NCBI RefSeq assembly: GCF_021266465.1
Contig: NZ_CP089848.1
Coordinates: 3,534,001-3,598,000 of the forward strand
DNA: 64,000 nucleotides
Source: Paralcaligenes sp. KSB-10
Lineage (GTDB): Bacteria > Pseudomonadota > Gammaproteobacteria > Burkholderiales > Burkholderiaceae_B
Direction: 5' to 3'
Positions within the stretch are counted from its first letter, which is position 1. Every line of letters starts with the position of its first letter. A program made the translations under genes and the position numbers. This document shows positions 50,871 through 58,548 of this stretch, piece after piece. Under the pieces are notes generated by a model that was given only the letters and a program-made list of their open reading frames with translations, ran no database searches and was not told the DNA's origin.

Positions 50871-52274
50871 CTAGTCGATGACGTGTTGATAGATAGGCAT
50901 GCTGGCGTGTCTTGGCTTGAACAGCACGGTGCCCGCGCCCGCGATCAGGACGTTGAGGCACAGGCATACCAGCCCGATATTGATGCCGCCGAAATGGATG
51001 CCTGCGGTATCGGCATAGATGGCGGCGCCCTGCCCGACCAGAATGCCAACGCCGAGCGCCACGGGATTGATGTTTTTCAGGAACAGGACAGCAATGATGG
51101 CGGGAAAGAACTGCGTGAATCCGTAGTACGCCGTATTGATCAGGGTGAGCATCAGGTTAGGGGTGACGAGCGTCAGCACCATGGATGCCAGCAGGTAGAT
51201 CACCACCACAATGCGAGCGACTTTCTTTTGTTTGGCCTCCGGGGTGTGCGGCATCAGGTTGCGGCTGACCAGGGGTCCGATCGACAGGCACAGCCCGGCC
51301 AGCACCAGCAGCCCCGACAAGGCCGCTCCGGCCGCCACAACACCGATCAGCCAGCCAGGCAGCAGATGCACGGCGGCAATAATGAACGCATCGTTGGGCG
51401 AAGCCAGCTTCAGGTTTGCGCTGATGGCGTAGTAAGAGGCCAGAACCAGAAACGGATACATGAACATATAGAGCGGCATGGGGATTTGCGCGCGCCGTAT
51501 GGTTTGGTCGCTTTTGGCGGTAAACAGGAATTGCGTCAGCATCGGTATGCACAAAAAGCCCATTGCCTGAAAGAAAATCGTGCTGATCGAAAACTGCATC
51601 TGCGCGGTGTTCATGGTGTTGCTGACTTGTTTGCTGGCCGCGTCGAACACTTCTTTTACATCGAAATGCCAGGATACCGCCACGCCGGTCACCACAATGG
51701 CCAGCACCATAATGATGTCTTTCAGTACCGCAATGGCCGCGGTGCTGCGCACGCCTGAAATGACAATATATAAGAAGGCCAGTGCGGCGGAAATAATAAC
51801 CAGGACCACAGGCGCGAATTTCCAGCCCAGGCCATGCAGTGCAACGATCAGGCCGGTAAATTGCAGTTGGCCCCACGGTATCAGGAACAGCACGGCGGTT
51901 ATGGTGACGACCAGTTCGAGGAACCGGCTTTGAAAATGCCCTTTGAATAAATCGGGCAGGGTCACCGCATTGTATTTTTTGCCAGCGCGCCAGATATGCG
52001 GCCCGATAAAATAAATGAGAGGATAAGCCAGCAAAATATAGCCGAGGAACCAGATGCCGTAGGTCGGGCCCTTGGCGTAGATTCCGCCGGGAAAGCCAAT
52101 CATGGTGCCTATGCTGTAGATCTCGCCGGCCGTCAGGAAAAACACCAGCAGACCGCCAAATTGACGCGAAGCCACAAAATAATCATGAGAGCTTTTGTCT
52201 CGAACGGTTCGTCCGGCTCGCAATGCCAGCCACACGGAAAACAGGATGATGCCTAAAAAGACGGTTGTAGCCAT
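50871..52274 (-). CDS. Sodium:solute symporter family transporter
   Basis: A 467-residue inner-membrane protein with about 13 hydrophobic segments, starting with a TM helix (TTVFLGIILFSVWLAL). Family stretches FFLTAGEIYSIGTMIGFPGGIYAKG, IYSTIGTLL-like IISGVRSTAAIAVLKD and YAISANLKLASPNDAF are visible. It likely imports the substrate of the amidohydrolase encoded 10 bp downstream. A DUF3311 small membrane protein lies just upstream, a common pair for SSS transporters. Ligand unknown. Confidence 0.85.
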   Translation of the reverse strand: MATTVFLGIILFSVWLALRAGRTVRDKSSHDYFVASRQFGGLLVFFLTAGEIYSIGTMIGFPGGIYAKGPTYGIWFLGYILLAYPLIYFIGPHIWRAGKKYNAVTLPDLFKGHFQSRFLELVVTITAVLFLIPWGQLQFTGLIVALHGLGWKFAPVVLVIISAALAFLYIVISGVRSTAAIAVLKDIIMVLAIVVTGVAVSWHFDVKEVFDAASKQVSNTMNTAQMQFSISTIFFQAMGFLCIPMLTQFLFTAKSDQTIRRAQIPMPLYMFMYPFLVLASYYAISANLKLASPNDAFIIAAVHLLPGWLIGVVAAGAALSGLLVLAGLCLSIGPLVSRNLMPHTPEAKQKKVARIVVVIYLLASMVLTLVTPNLMLTLINTAYYGFTQFFPAIIAVLFLKNINPVALGVGILVGQGAAIYADTAGIHFGGINIGLVCLCLNVLIAGAGTVLFKPRHASMPIYQHVID

Positions 52275-52307
52275 GTTGGGTCTCGTTTATGGAATAGGTA
52301 TCGCGAG

Positions 52308-52508
52308 TTAAAGGGCAGTAGGCGTACGGTGCCGGTCGAAGCAATACCAGCAAATGGCCAGGCACAAGGAGGTCAGTGCGAACCAGGCGAAAATCCACAG
52401 ATACAGGAATGGCACACCCAGCAGGGTGTAGCTGACTGTATTGGCCCATGGCAGCAGACCGATGACGCCCAGATAGGGAATCACTACTCCGATAAAAAAA
52501 CGCAACAT
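52308..52508 (-). CDS. DUF3311-type small membrane protein, symporter partner
   Basis: A 66-residue protein with two hydrophobic helices (about 3-25 and 29-53) and a short basic C-terminus. The pattern (VVIPYLGVIGLLPWANTVSYTLLGVPFLYLWIFAWFALTSLCLAICW) is typical of DUF3311 proteins encoded just before sodium:solute symporters, as here (33 bp upstream). It probably assists the transporter as an accessory subunit; no biochemical role is established. Confidence 0.78.
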   Translation of the reverse strand: MLRFFIGVVIPYLGVIGLLPWANTVSYTLLGVPFLYLWIFAWFALTSLCLAICWYCFDRHRTPTAL

Positions 52509-52595
52509 GCTTGTCTCCTTGCGGTGTGATTACTGCATATCGATGAATTATTGTTTTTTTTAGAATGCTTTGTCTCACAATGAAGATCAAATGAT

Positions 52596-52631
52596 TTATA
52601 TTGATGGGTATAAATGACAGTTATATTGATG
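52596..52631. promoter_or_regulatory. Direct repeat upstream of the LysR gene, possible operator
   Basis: TTATATTGATG occurs at 52596-52606 and again at 52621-52631 in the AT-rich region between the divergent DUF3311 and LysR genes. Two 11-bp direct repeats 25 bp apart could be binding sites for the LysR protein. Inferred from sequence alone. Confidence 0.4.
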
Positions 52632-52662
52632 CCCTTACCCGCCTGCGCAAAAGGTAGAAATC

Positions 52663-53562
52663 ATGAAAAGCCATCATCTGAGGGCCTTGATTGCGATTGC
52701 CGATTGCGGCAGCATCCAGGGTGCGGCACTGGCTTTGCATCTGAGCCAACCCGCCATTACCAAGGCCTTGCAGGATCTTGAGCAGGAAATGGCAGTGCCC
52801 ATGGTGGTTCGTACCCCGAAGGGGGCGCATTTGACCGCGTACGGCCTGGGCCTGCTCAAGCATGCCAGGGCGATCGAGCAGCAATTGCGCCATGCCAAAG
52901 AAGAAATCAATGCGCTTGTAGGGGTAAGAAGCGGCAGCCTGGTGATAGGCGCGACACCGGTAGCCTGTATCGGCCCTCTGGCCAACGCGATCATCGACTT
53001 TCAGCGGCAGAGTCCGGATGTCAATCTGAAGGTCCTGGAGCTGCGCCCTGCGCAGATCATCGAAGGGCTGACCGACGGCACCATTGATGTCGGGCTGGTT
53101 TCACGGGTGGGTCTGCCCGAGGCGCCCGCCTACTATTGGGAAACGATGTACAAAGTCGGCCTCACGGTCGGGGTAAGAAAAGGGCATCCGGTGCAAACGG
53201 CATGCGGTCTGGCCGATTTGGCGGATCTGCCGTGGCTGGTCTGGGATTCCAACGAAGAGCCCGGCAACATGCTGTATGAAATATTCGCCCAGCATCGCTT
53301 GCCGCAACCGCGGCGAGTCATACGCTGCACCTCGGCAAGCCTGTATGCGATGCTGATTTCCAGCACCGACATGGTTGGCTGCCTGGCGGACACGGCATAC
53401 GACTTCACGGTCTTCGGCCATTCGCTCCATCCTCTGTCCATCCGGGAGTTATTGCCGGAGCTGAATGTCGGGCTGGTTTGCCACGATGCCAAACTGCTGA
53501 CCCCAAGCGCAAATAATTTTGTGCGCGAACTGCGCTTTATCTGCCGGCGTTTTTCCGCTTGA
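52663..53562 (+). CDS. LysR-family transcriptional regulator (divergent from the SSS operon)
   Basis: A 299-residue LysR regulator. Winged helix (MKSHHLRALIAIADCGSIQGAALALHLSQPAITKALQDLEQEMAVPMVVRTPKGAHLT) and the effector-binding fold with a helix-strand core (GSLVIGATPVACIG ... TIDVGLV). It diverges from the DUF3311/symporter/amidohydrolase/CobW unit across 154 bp, the usual layout of a LysR regulator and its target, and converges with a Bug gene 27 bp away. Confidence 0.88.
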   Translation: MKSHHLRALIAIADCGSIQGAALALHLSQPAITKALQDLEQEMAVPMVVRTPKGAHLTAYGLGLLKHARAIEQQLRHAKEEINALVGVRSGSLVIGATPVACIGPLANAIIDFQRQSPDVNLKVLELRPAQIIEGLTDGTIDVGLVSRVGLPEAPAYYWETMYKVGLTVGVRKGHPVQTACGLADLADLPWLVWDSNEEPGNMLYEIFAQHRLPQPRRVIRCTSASLYAMLISSTDMVGCLADTAYDFTVFGHSLHPLSIRELLPELNVGLVCHDAKLLTPSANNFVRELRFICRRFSA

Positions 53563-53589
53563 GGCGGCAGGCGCCATATAGGCCCATCT

Positions 53590-54573
53590 TCAGTTCACGG
53601 TAACGTGCGCTTTTTCTATCACCACCTTCCATTGCCGGGCCGCTGCCTGTATTTCTTTTTCAGCCTCGGCCGGTGTGCCGTAGGTGGGATTGATATCCAT
53701 GATTTTCAGTTTTTCCAGTACATCGGGTTCTTTGAGGAACTGGTTGAGCAGCGTGTTCCACTTCATCACGATGTCCTTGGGGGTATTCCTGGGCGCCATC
53801 AATACAAAGCCAAAGCCCATGTTGAAATTTTCCATTCCGGGGATGCCGGATTCGGCAATTGTGGGGGTGTTGGGCAACAGCGGATCGCGCTGTGTGCCCG
53901 ACACAGCGAGCGCCACCAGCTTGTGGGCATTGATGTGCGGGAGCATGTTCGCAACGGCCAGGAATCCGCTGTCGACCTGACCGGACAGCAAGGCATTGAC
54001 CGCGGGCGCATTGCCTTTGTAAGGAACATGCGTCATTTCCACATGGCTGCCGAGTTTGAAGGCTTCCATGGCCAGATGTCCCGGTGACGCGGCCCCCGCC
54101 GAGGCGTAGGTGAGTGCGGTTTTACCTGCCATATCGACAAACTGCTTGAGCGTCGTGGGCCCCAGGCCTGCCCGGGTGACCAGGCCCAGGTTGAATGCGC
54201 CGGCCCTGCCGACGACGGCGAGGTCTTTGTTGGCATCGAAATGGTTGTTTTTATAGACGAAAGGGTTGACGGTGGCCAGCGTGTCGACGCTCAGCAGTAA
54301 GGTGTAGCCGTCGGGCTTGGCGCGCGCCGCATATTCCCCGCCGATTGAGCCGGAGGCGCCGGCCTTGTTCTCGACGATTACCGATTGATGAAGTTCTTTG
54401 CTGGTTTTGGCCGCGAAGAGACGGGCAACGAAATCCAGCGGGCCGCCTGCACTGAAATTCACGACGATGGAAACAGGCCGTTCCGGATAGGCGGCTTGCG
54501 CCGTACCGCCCAGGCATAGAAACAGGGCGCCAAGGCCGCCGATCAAGCGATGTTTTAATTGCGTGGTTGACAT
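53590..54573 (-). CDS. Bug/TctC-family receptor next to the sulfatase
   Basis: A 327-residue periplasmic receptor; the signal peptide (about 1-27) ends near TAQA before AYPERPVSIVVNFSAGGPLDFVARLF. GASGSIGGEYAARAKPDGYTLLLS is the second Bug signature. It lies 55 bp downstream of the sulfatase stop, in the same direction, and is probably cotranscribed with it. The ligand may be the sulfate or phosphonate ester that the sulfatase acts on, or its product. Confidence 0.9.
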   Translation of the reverse strand: MSTTQLKHRLIGGLGALFLCLGGTAQAAYPERPVSIVVNFSAGGPLDFVARLFAAKTSKELHQSVIVENKAGASGSIGGEYAARAKPDGYTLLLSVDTLATVNPFVYKNNHFDANKDLAVVGRAGAFNLGLVTRAGLGPTTLKQFVDMAGKTALTYASAGAASPGHLAMEAFKLGSHVEMTHVPYKGNAPAVNALLSGQVDSGFLAVANMLPHINAHKLVALAVSGTQRDPLLPNTPTIAESGIPGMENFNMGFGFVLMAPRNTPKDIVMKWNTLLNQFLKEPDVLEKLKIMDINPTYGTPAEAEKEIQAAARQWKVVIEKAHVTVN

Positions 54574-54628
54574 GGTTGTCTCCGATAGTTATTTGATAAT
54601 GGTTTTTGGAAAAAAATGGCGGCTCGAC

Positions 54629-56212
54629 TCAGGCAATGGCGCTGGGGTTCGGACTGGTGTCGGTATGCGAGAGCATGGACAGGGCCAGGGCTTCGAGCAA
54701 TGCCGATTTGCGGGACGCATGCGTGGGCGAATCCCACAGGTTTTCGAGTTCCATCGGGTCGCGCTTCAGATCGTAGAGCTCTCCGAAATCGGCGGCGTCG
54801 TAAAGACTAAGCCGGTACTCTTTGTCCAATAGGGTGCGCATTCTCACGCGGGTATCCATGCCGAACATGACGCGCTGGCCTTCTTCTTCGATCAACACAT
54901 GATTGCGCAGGCCCGGGGTGCTGTTGTCCATGAGCTGCAGCAGGGATTTGCCTTGCATGCCGTTGTAGGGCACAAGGCCGGTGCGCTCCAGAATCGAGGG
55001 CGCGATATCGATGGTCGAGGCGAGCGCCCCTTCGTTGTGCCGGGCTTGCGGGCGGCTCGGGTCCATCCATATAAAGGGCGTGCGAATCAGGCTCTGGTAA
55101 TGGATGGGGCCCTTCCACAGCAATTGATGATCTCCCAGGTAGTCGCCGTGGTCGCTCATGAAAATAACGATGGTGTTATCGGCGACGCCCTGTGCCTGCA
55201 ATTCGGCCATGACTTGGCCGACGACGTGATCGATATGGGAAATCGAGCCGTAGTTCAGTGCGATCGCTTCCCGCGCTTCGCGTTCGGTGCATGAAAACAG
55301 GGCGGGGGTATGCTTGACGGCCTTTGATAGTTCGCGCTGCTTGTAGAGCCACGCCACGTGCGGCGGCGGTGTATGCGCCTGGCTGGCGTGGAAGGATTCC
55401 GGCAGATCCACCTTGTCGGGATCGTACATGTCCCAGTATTTGCCGTGGGGTGTAAAGGGGTGATGCGGATCGGGGAATGAGCATTTGATGAAGAAAGGCT
55501 TGTCGCCTTGCGCGTATTCGCGGATCAGTTCGCAGGTTTTCCCGCCGATGTAGGCGTTGGTGGAAAGCTCCTCGGGTACGCGGGTGCGCCATGCTTGCCG
55601 GAAGCGGCTCAGTTCGTAGTCGGGCGTGGGTATGGCCTGTTCCGGCCCGGCTTGTCGTGCCGCTTCGGGATGCTGCTCCTGCAGCCAGCGCCAGTAGTGC
55701 CCCCAGACCTGGTCGCCATGGTCCACGGTCAGGGCGACGCGTGAAAAGCCATAGAAGGGGGTTGCCAGGTCATGGTCGGGATTGTTGCGCCAGTATGGGC
55801 CCCATTCCTGATCGTAATTGCCTCCGTACGAGCGGCGCGCTTCCCCGAGGGTTTCGGGATCGGTGGGCCGGGGCCATTGCGGACCTTTGCCGGTCATGTT
55901 CTGCAAATGGGATTTACCCACCAGCGCGGTTTCGTATCCGGCCTCTTTGAGTTTGTCGGCAAAGGTCACAGACTCGAGCGGCAAGGGAATGCCGTTGTGG
56001 CGCGCGCCGTGGACGGAGGGCATGCGCCCGGTCATGAGCGATGAGCGGTTGGGCATGCAAATCGGGGTGGCGACATAAAAGCGCTCGGCCTTCCATCCCC
56101 GTTTCGCCAGGGCATCCAGATTCGGGGTCTTGATGACGGTGTTGCCGTACGCGCCGAGATGCTGCGCCTTTTGCTGATCGGTGATGAACAGGATGAAATT
56201 AGGTTGACTCAT
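54629..56212 (-). CDS. Type I sulfatase or related phosphonate monoester hydrolase
   Basis: A 527-residue alkaline-phosphatase-superfamily hydrolase. The formylglycine motif is C52-M-P-N-R (TPICMPNRSSLMTGR). The N-terminal metal residues lie in FITDQQ and later ones in FMSDHGDYLGDHQL. Start at MSQPNFILFITDQQ; an upstream GTG extension to 56347 is not protein-like. No signal peptide is evident, so cytoplasmic. It may act on aryl or choline sulfates or on phosphonate monoesters. A Bug gene follows; the LysR regulator at 56352 diverges from it. Confidence 0.82.
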   Translation of the reverse strand: MSQPNFILFITDQQKAQHLGAYGNTVIKTPNLDALAKRGWKAERFYVATPICMPNRSSLMTGRMPSVHGARHNGIPLPLESVTFADKLKEAGYETALVGKSHLQNMTGKGPQWPRPTDPETLGEARRSYGGNYDQEWGPYWRNNPDHDLATPFYGFSRVALTVDHGDQVWGHYWRWLQEQHPEAARQAGPEQAIPTPDYELSRFRQAWRTRVPEELSTNAYIGGKTCELIREYAQGDKPFFIKCSFPDPHHPFTPHGKYWDMYDPDKVDLPESFHASQAHTPPPHVAWLYKQRELSKAVKHTPALFSCTEREAREAIALNYGSISHIDHVVGQVMAELQAQGVADNTIVIFMSDHGDYLGDHQLLWKGPIHYQSLIRTPFIWMDPSRPQARHNEGALASTIDIAPSILERTGLVPYNGMQGKSLLQLMDNSTPGLRNHVLIEEEGQRVMFGMDTRVRMRTLLDKEYRLSLYDAADFGELYDLKRDPMELENLWDSPTHASRKSALLEALALSMLSHTDTSPNPSAIA

Positions 56213-56295
56213 TATTGGGGGTGCCGTGTGCCGCAAGTGCGATAAAACCGGGGGATGGTTGATTATCGGCAACTGATGTATAAATGAAAAATGAA

Positions 56296-56308
56296 AATAA
56301 GTTTTATT
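56296..56308. promoter_or_regulatory. AT-rich palindrome in the sulfatase/LysR divergent promoter region
   Basis: AATAA (56296-56300) and TTATT (56304-56308) around GTT form a small palindrome in a strongly AT-rich stretch (56275-56340). LysR proteins often bind AT-rich interrupted palindromes next to their own gene. Weak, motif-level evidence. Confidence 0.35.
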
Positions 56309-56351
56309 TCCATATGATTTGGTTATATCTTGTATGTAAAAAGGCACTCTG

Positions 56352-57269
56352 ATGGACTGGAGCTACAAAATCCGACTCAGGAATCTGCAAATGCTGGTTC
56401 GCTTGTGCGAGCTTGGAAACATGAGCCAGGTGGCGCAGGAGTTCAATGTGACGCAGCCGGCGCTGTCCAAGTGGGTAAAGGAATTCGAGGGGAATGTCGG
56501 AGCCCCTTTGTTCCAGCGTCATGCGCGGGGCCTGACGCCCTTGCCCCTGGCGTTGGAACTGGCGCGGCAGGCCAAGGGAATTGTGGGGCGTCTGGACCGG
56601 GCGCGTGCCGTGGTCGATTACATGAAGGGGCCGACGGAGGGGCAGGTGGCAGTGGGGGTGTCGCCCATGGTGGCCATAGCCTTGTTGCCGGGTGTGCTGC
56701 GCGATTTCCACCGTCTGCATCCCAAGGTGTTTGTGCACATACGTGAAGACACGCTGGATCACCTGAATTCGAAATTGCTGTCGGGCGAGCTTGATCTCGT
56801 TATCGGGCGGATCGAGGAAGGCCAGGCTCCGCCGGACCTGACGCATGAAAAACTGTGCGACACTCCGCTTTGCCTGGCAGTGTGCCGTTCGCATCCTTTG
56901 GCTGGGACCAAGAACGTGACCTGGGCCCAGGCCTTGAGCTACCCGTGGATGGCCCCGCCGCCCGGCAGCCCGTTTCGCAATCTCATGGAATTGACACTGG
57001 AGTCCATGAATCTGGGCAAACCCAATGTCCTGGTCGAGTCGGCCTATATACACACCAACGCGGTGCTGCTGGAGGGCACCGACCTGATTGCACCCATGTC
57101 CCGCGCTACAGCCTGGTGTATACAAGGCGCTGCGCTTGAAGTGCTGGACCTGTTTATTCCCTACCAGGGGTCGGTAAGCCTGCTCTGGCGTCTCGAGGAT
57201 CAGGGCGAGCGGCTGATCCAGGATTTCATGGACTGCGCACGCCGACAGTCCGTGAATATGGTGGTTTAG
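56352..57269 (+). CDS. LysR-family transcriptional regulator (divergent from the sulfatase)
   Basis: A 305-residue LysR regulator starting MDWSYKIRLRNLQMLVRLCELGNMSQVAQEFNVTQPALSKWVKEFEGNVGAPLFQRHARGLTPLPL. The N-terminus is nearly the same as that of the regulator at 47324, including LFxRHARGL, so the two are paralogues. A normal effector domain follows. It diverges from the sulfatase-Bug unit and converges with the serine hydrolase gene (7 bp between stops). Confidence 0.88.
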   Translation: MDWSYKIRLRNLQMLVRLCELGNMSQVAQEFNVTQPALSKWVKEFEGNVGAPLFQRHARGLTPLPLALELARQAKGIVGRLDRARAVVDYMKGPTEGQVAVGVSPMVAIALLPGVLRDFHRLHPKVFVHIREDTLDHLNSKLLSGELDLVIGRIEEGQAPPDLTHEKLCDTPLCLAVCRSHPLAGTKNVTWAQALSYPWMAPPPGSPFRNLMELTLESMNLGKPNVLVESAYIHTNAVLLEGTDLIAPMSRATAWCIQGAALEVLDLFIPYQGSVSLLWRLEDQGERLIQDFMDCARRQSVNMVV

Positions 57270-57276
57270 CCCTGCG

Positions 57277-58527
57277 CTACTGCAGGGCCAGGCAGAGTCC
57301 GGCGAAGAAATCCTCCACCTGGATTTGGGTCTGGTCTTTGAACATGGGCTTGGGCAGAGCGCCCCAGACCATGGCCACGAGATTCTGCGCGGGGTTGACG
57401 TACAGGTGCTGGCCGAAAATGCCTATGGCCTGGAAGGCACCGTGGTGTACGGGGTGTCGGGTGTCGGGCAGGGGCCATACCATATAGCCGTAGTCGATTT
57501 TTACTCCCGCAGCCAGGAACGGCCGGCTGGCGGCCCGCATCCAGCCGGCGGGCAAGATTTCAACCCCATCGATGATGCCGCGATTCAGCAGAAACAGGCC
57601 GAACCGGCCGTAGTCGCGCAGGCCGGCAGAGATGCCGCTGCCGCCGACCTCGAGTCCGTCGGGCGACTCCAGCCACCAGGTGGCATCCGACTCGGTGCCC
57701 AGCTTCGACCAGATTCGCTCCGAGAAATAATCGGCCAGGGAACATTGCGTTGCCGCCCGCACCAGAGCACCGGCGATATGGGTTTCGCCGGTGCTGTAGT
57801 TCCAGCGGCTGCCCGGCGCGGCGGCGCGCGGCAGGCTGGCCATCATGTCGAGAATTGCGCCCGGCTGCTGCGCAATCTGCAGATCAAGTATGCGGCGCCG
57901 GTCCGACAGCGGGTTGGTGTAGGTTTCGTCCCATTGGACGCCCGAGGTCATGGTGAGCAATTGTTCAACGGTGACGCCATCGTAGGCGCTGTGGTTCAAG
58001 GCTGGCAGGTAGCGGGTTATGGGATCGGCCAGGCTTTTTATGCAGCCGTCCTGGATCGCGACTCCTGCCAGGGTGGCCGTGACTGTTTTGGCGATCGACA
58101 TCGATACCCAGCGCGTGCTTTCTGTGTTGCCCAGCTGGTAAGTTTCGTAGCAGACCCCGCCGTTCTTGATGACGAGCAGGCCGCCGACACGGTTGATCGA
58201 GAGAAAATCGTAGAGATCGTAGCTTTTGCCTTGCGAAGCGAATGCAAAGTTTTGTAGATGTGTTGCTCGGCCAGGCAGGGGGCGGATCCGGGGGCCGCGG
58301 GCAATCGTCCTGCTTGGGAAGAGTCGGTCGATATGGCGGAATGTGCGAACCTGGGTATCGGGCAACAAGGCGCCGTCATAGATTTGCCTGACGGTTCCAA
58401 AAGATTCTTCGATTTGCATGATTTGTTGAGCCTGCCGCAATGAGGGACCATCGATGCCTGCCAACGTAGTGGATGCGCCCTGGGCTGTCAAATGGTAAAA
58501 CAGGTGCTGTGCAGGATCTGGATGCAT
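57277..58527 (-). CDS. Serine hydrolase, beta-lactamase class C fold
   Basis: A 416-residue serine hydrolase of the beta-lactamase/esterase EstB type. The nucleophile and base are S144-I-A-K147 (WVSMSIAKTVTATL), with a tyrosine motif around RWNYSTGETHIAG and the C-terminal HHGAFQAIGIFGQHLYVNPAQNLVAM. The start at 58527 leaves only 21 bp to the divergent M81 gene; an ATG at 58419 is an alternative, and neither has a clear ribosome-binding site. No signal peptide is visible, so it may act in the cytoplasm on esters or amides rather than on cell-wall peptides. Confidence 0.75.
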   Translation of the reverse strand: MHPDPAQHLFYHLTAQGASTTLAGIDGPSLRQAQQIMQIEESFGTVRQIYDGALLPDTQVRTFRHIDRLFPSRTIARGPRIRPLPGRATHLQNFAFASQGKSYDLYDFLSINRVGGLLVIKNGGVCYETYQLGNTESTRWVSMSIAKTVTATLAGVAIQDGCIKSLADPITRYLPALNHSAYDGVTVEQLLTMTSGVQWDETYTNPLSDRRRILDLQIAQQPGAILDMMASLPRAAAPGSRWNYSTGETHIAGALVRAATQCSLADYFSERIWSKLGTESDATWWLESPDGLEVGGSGISAGLRDYGRFGLFLLNRGIIDGVEILPAGWMRAASRPFLAAGVKIDYGYMVWPLPDTRHPVHHGAFQAIGIFGQHLYVNPAQNLVAMVWGALPKPMFKDQTQIQVEDFFAGLCLALQ

Positions 58528-58548
58528 TCATATATAAAGAGGCCGAGG

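Noticed and set aside
57277-58527. Beta-lactam resistance gene
   Set aside because: It has the fold and SxxK motif but no signal peptide, and the context is catabolic; it fits an esterase-like serine hydrolase better.
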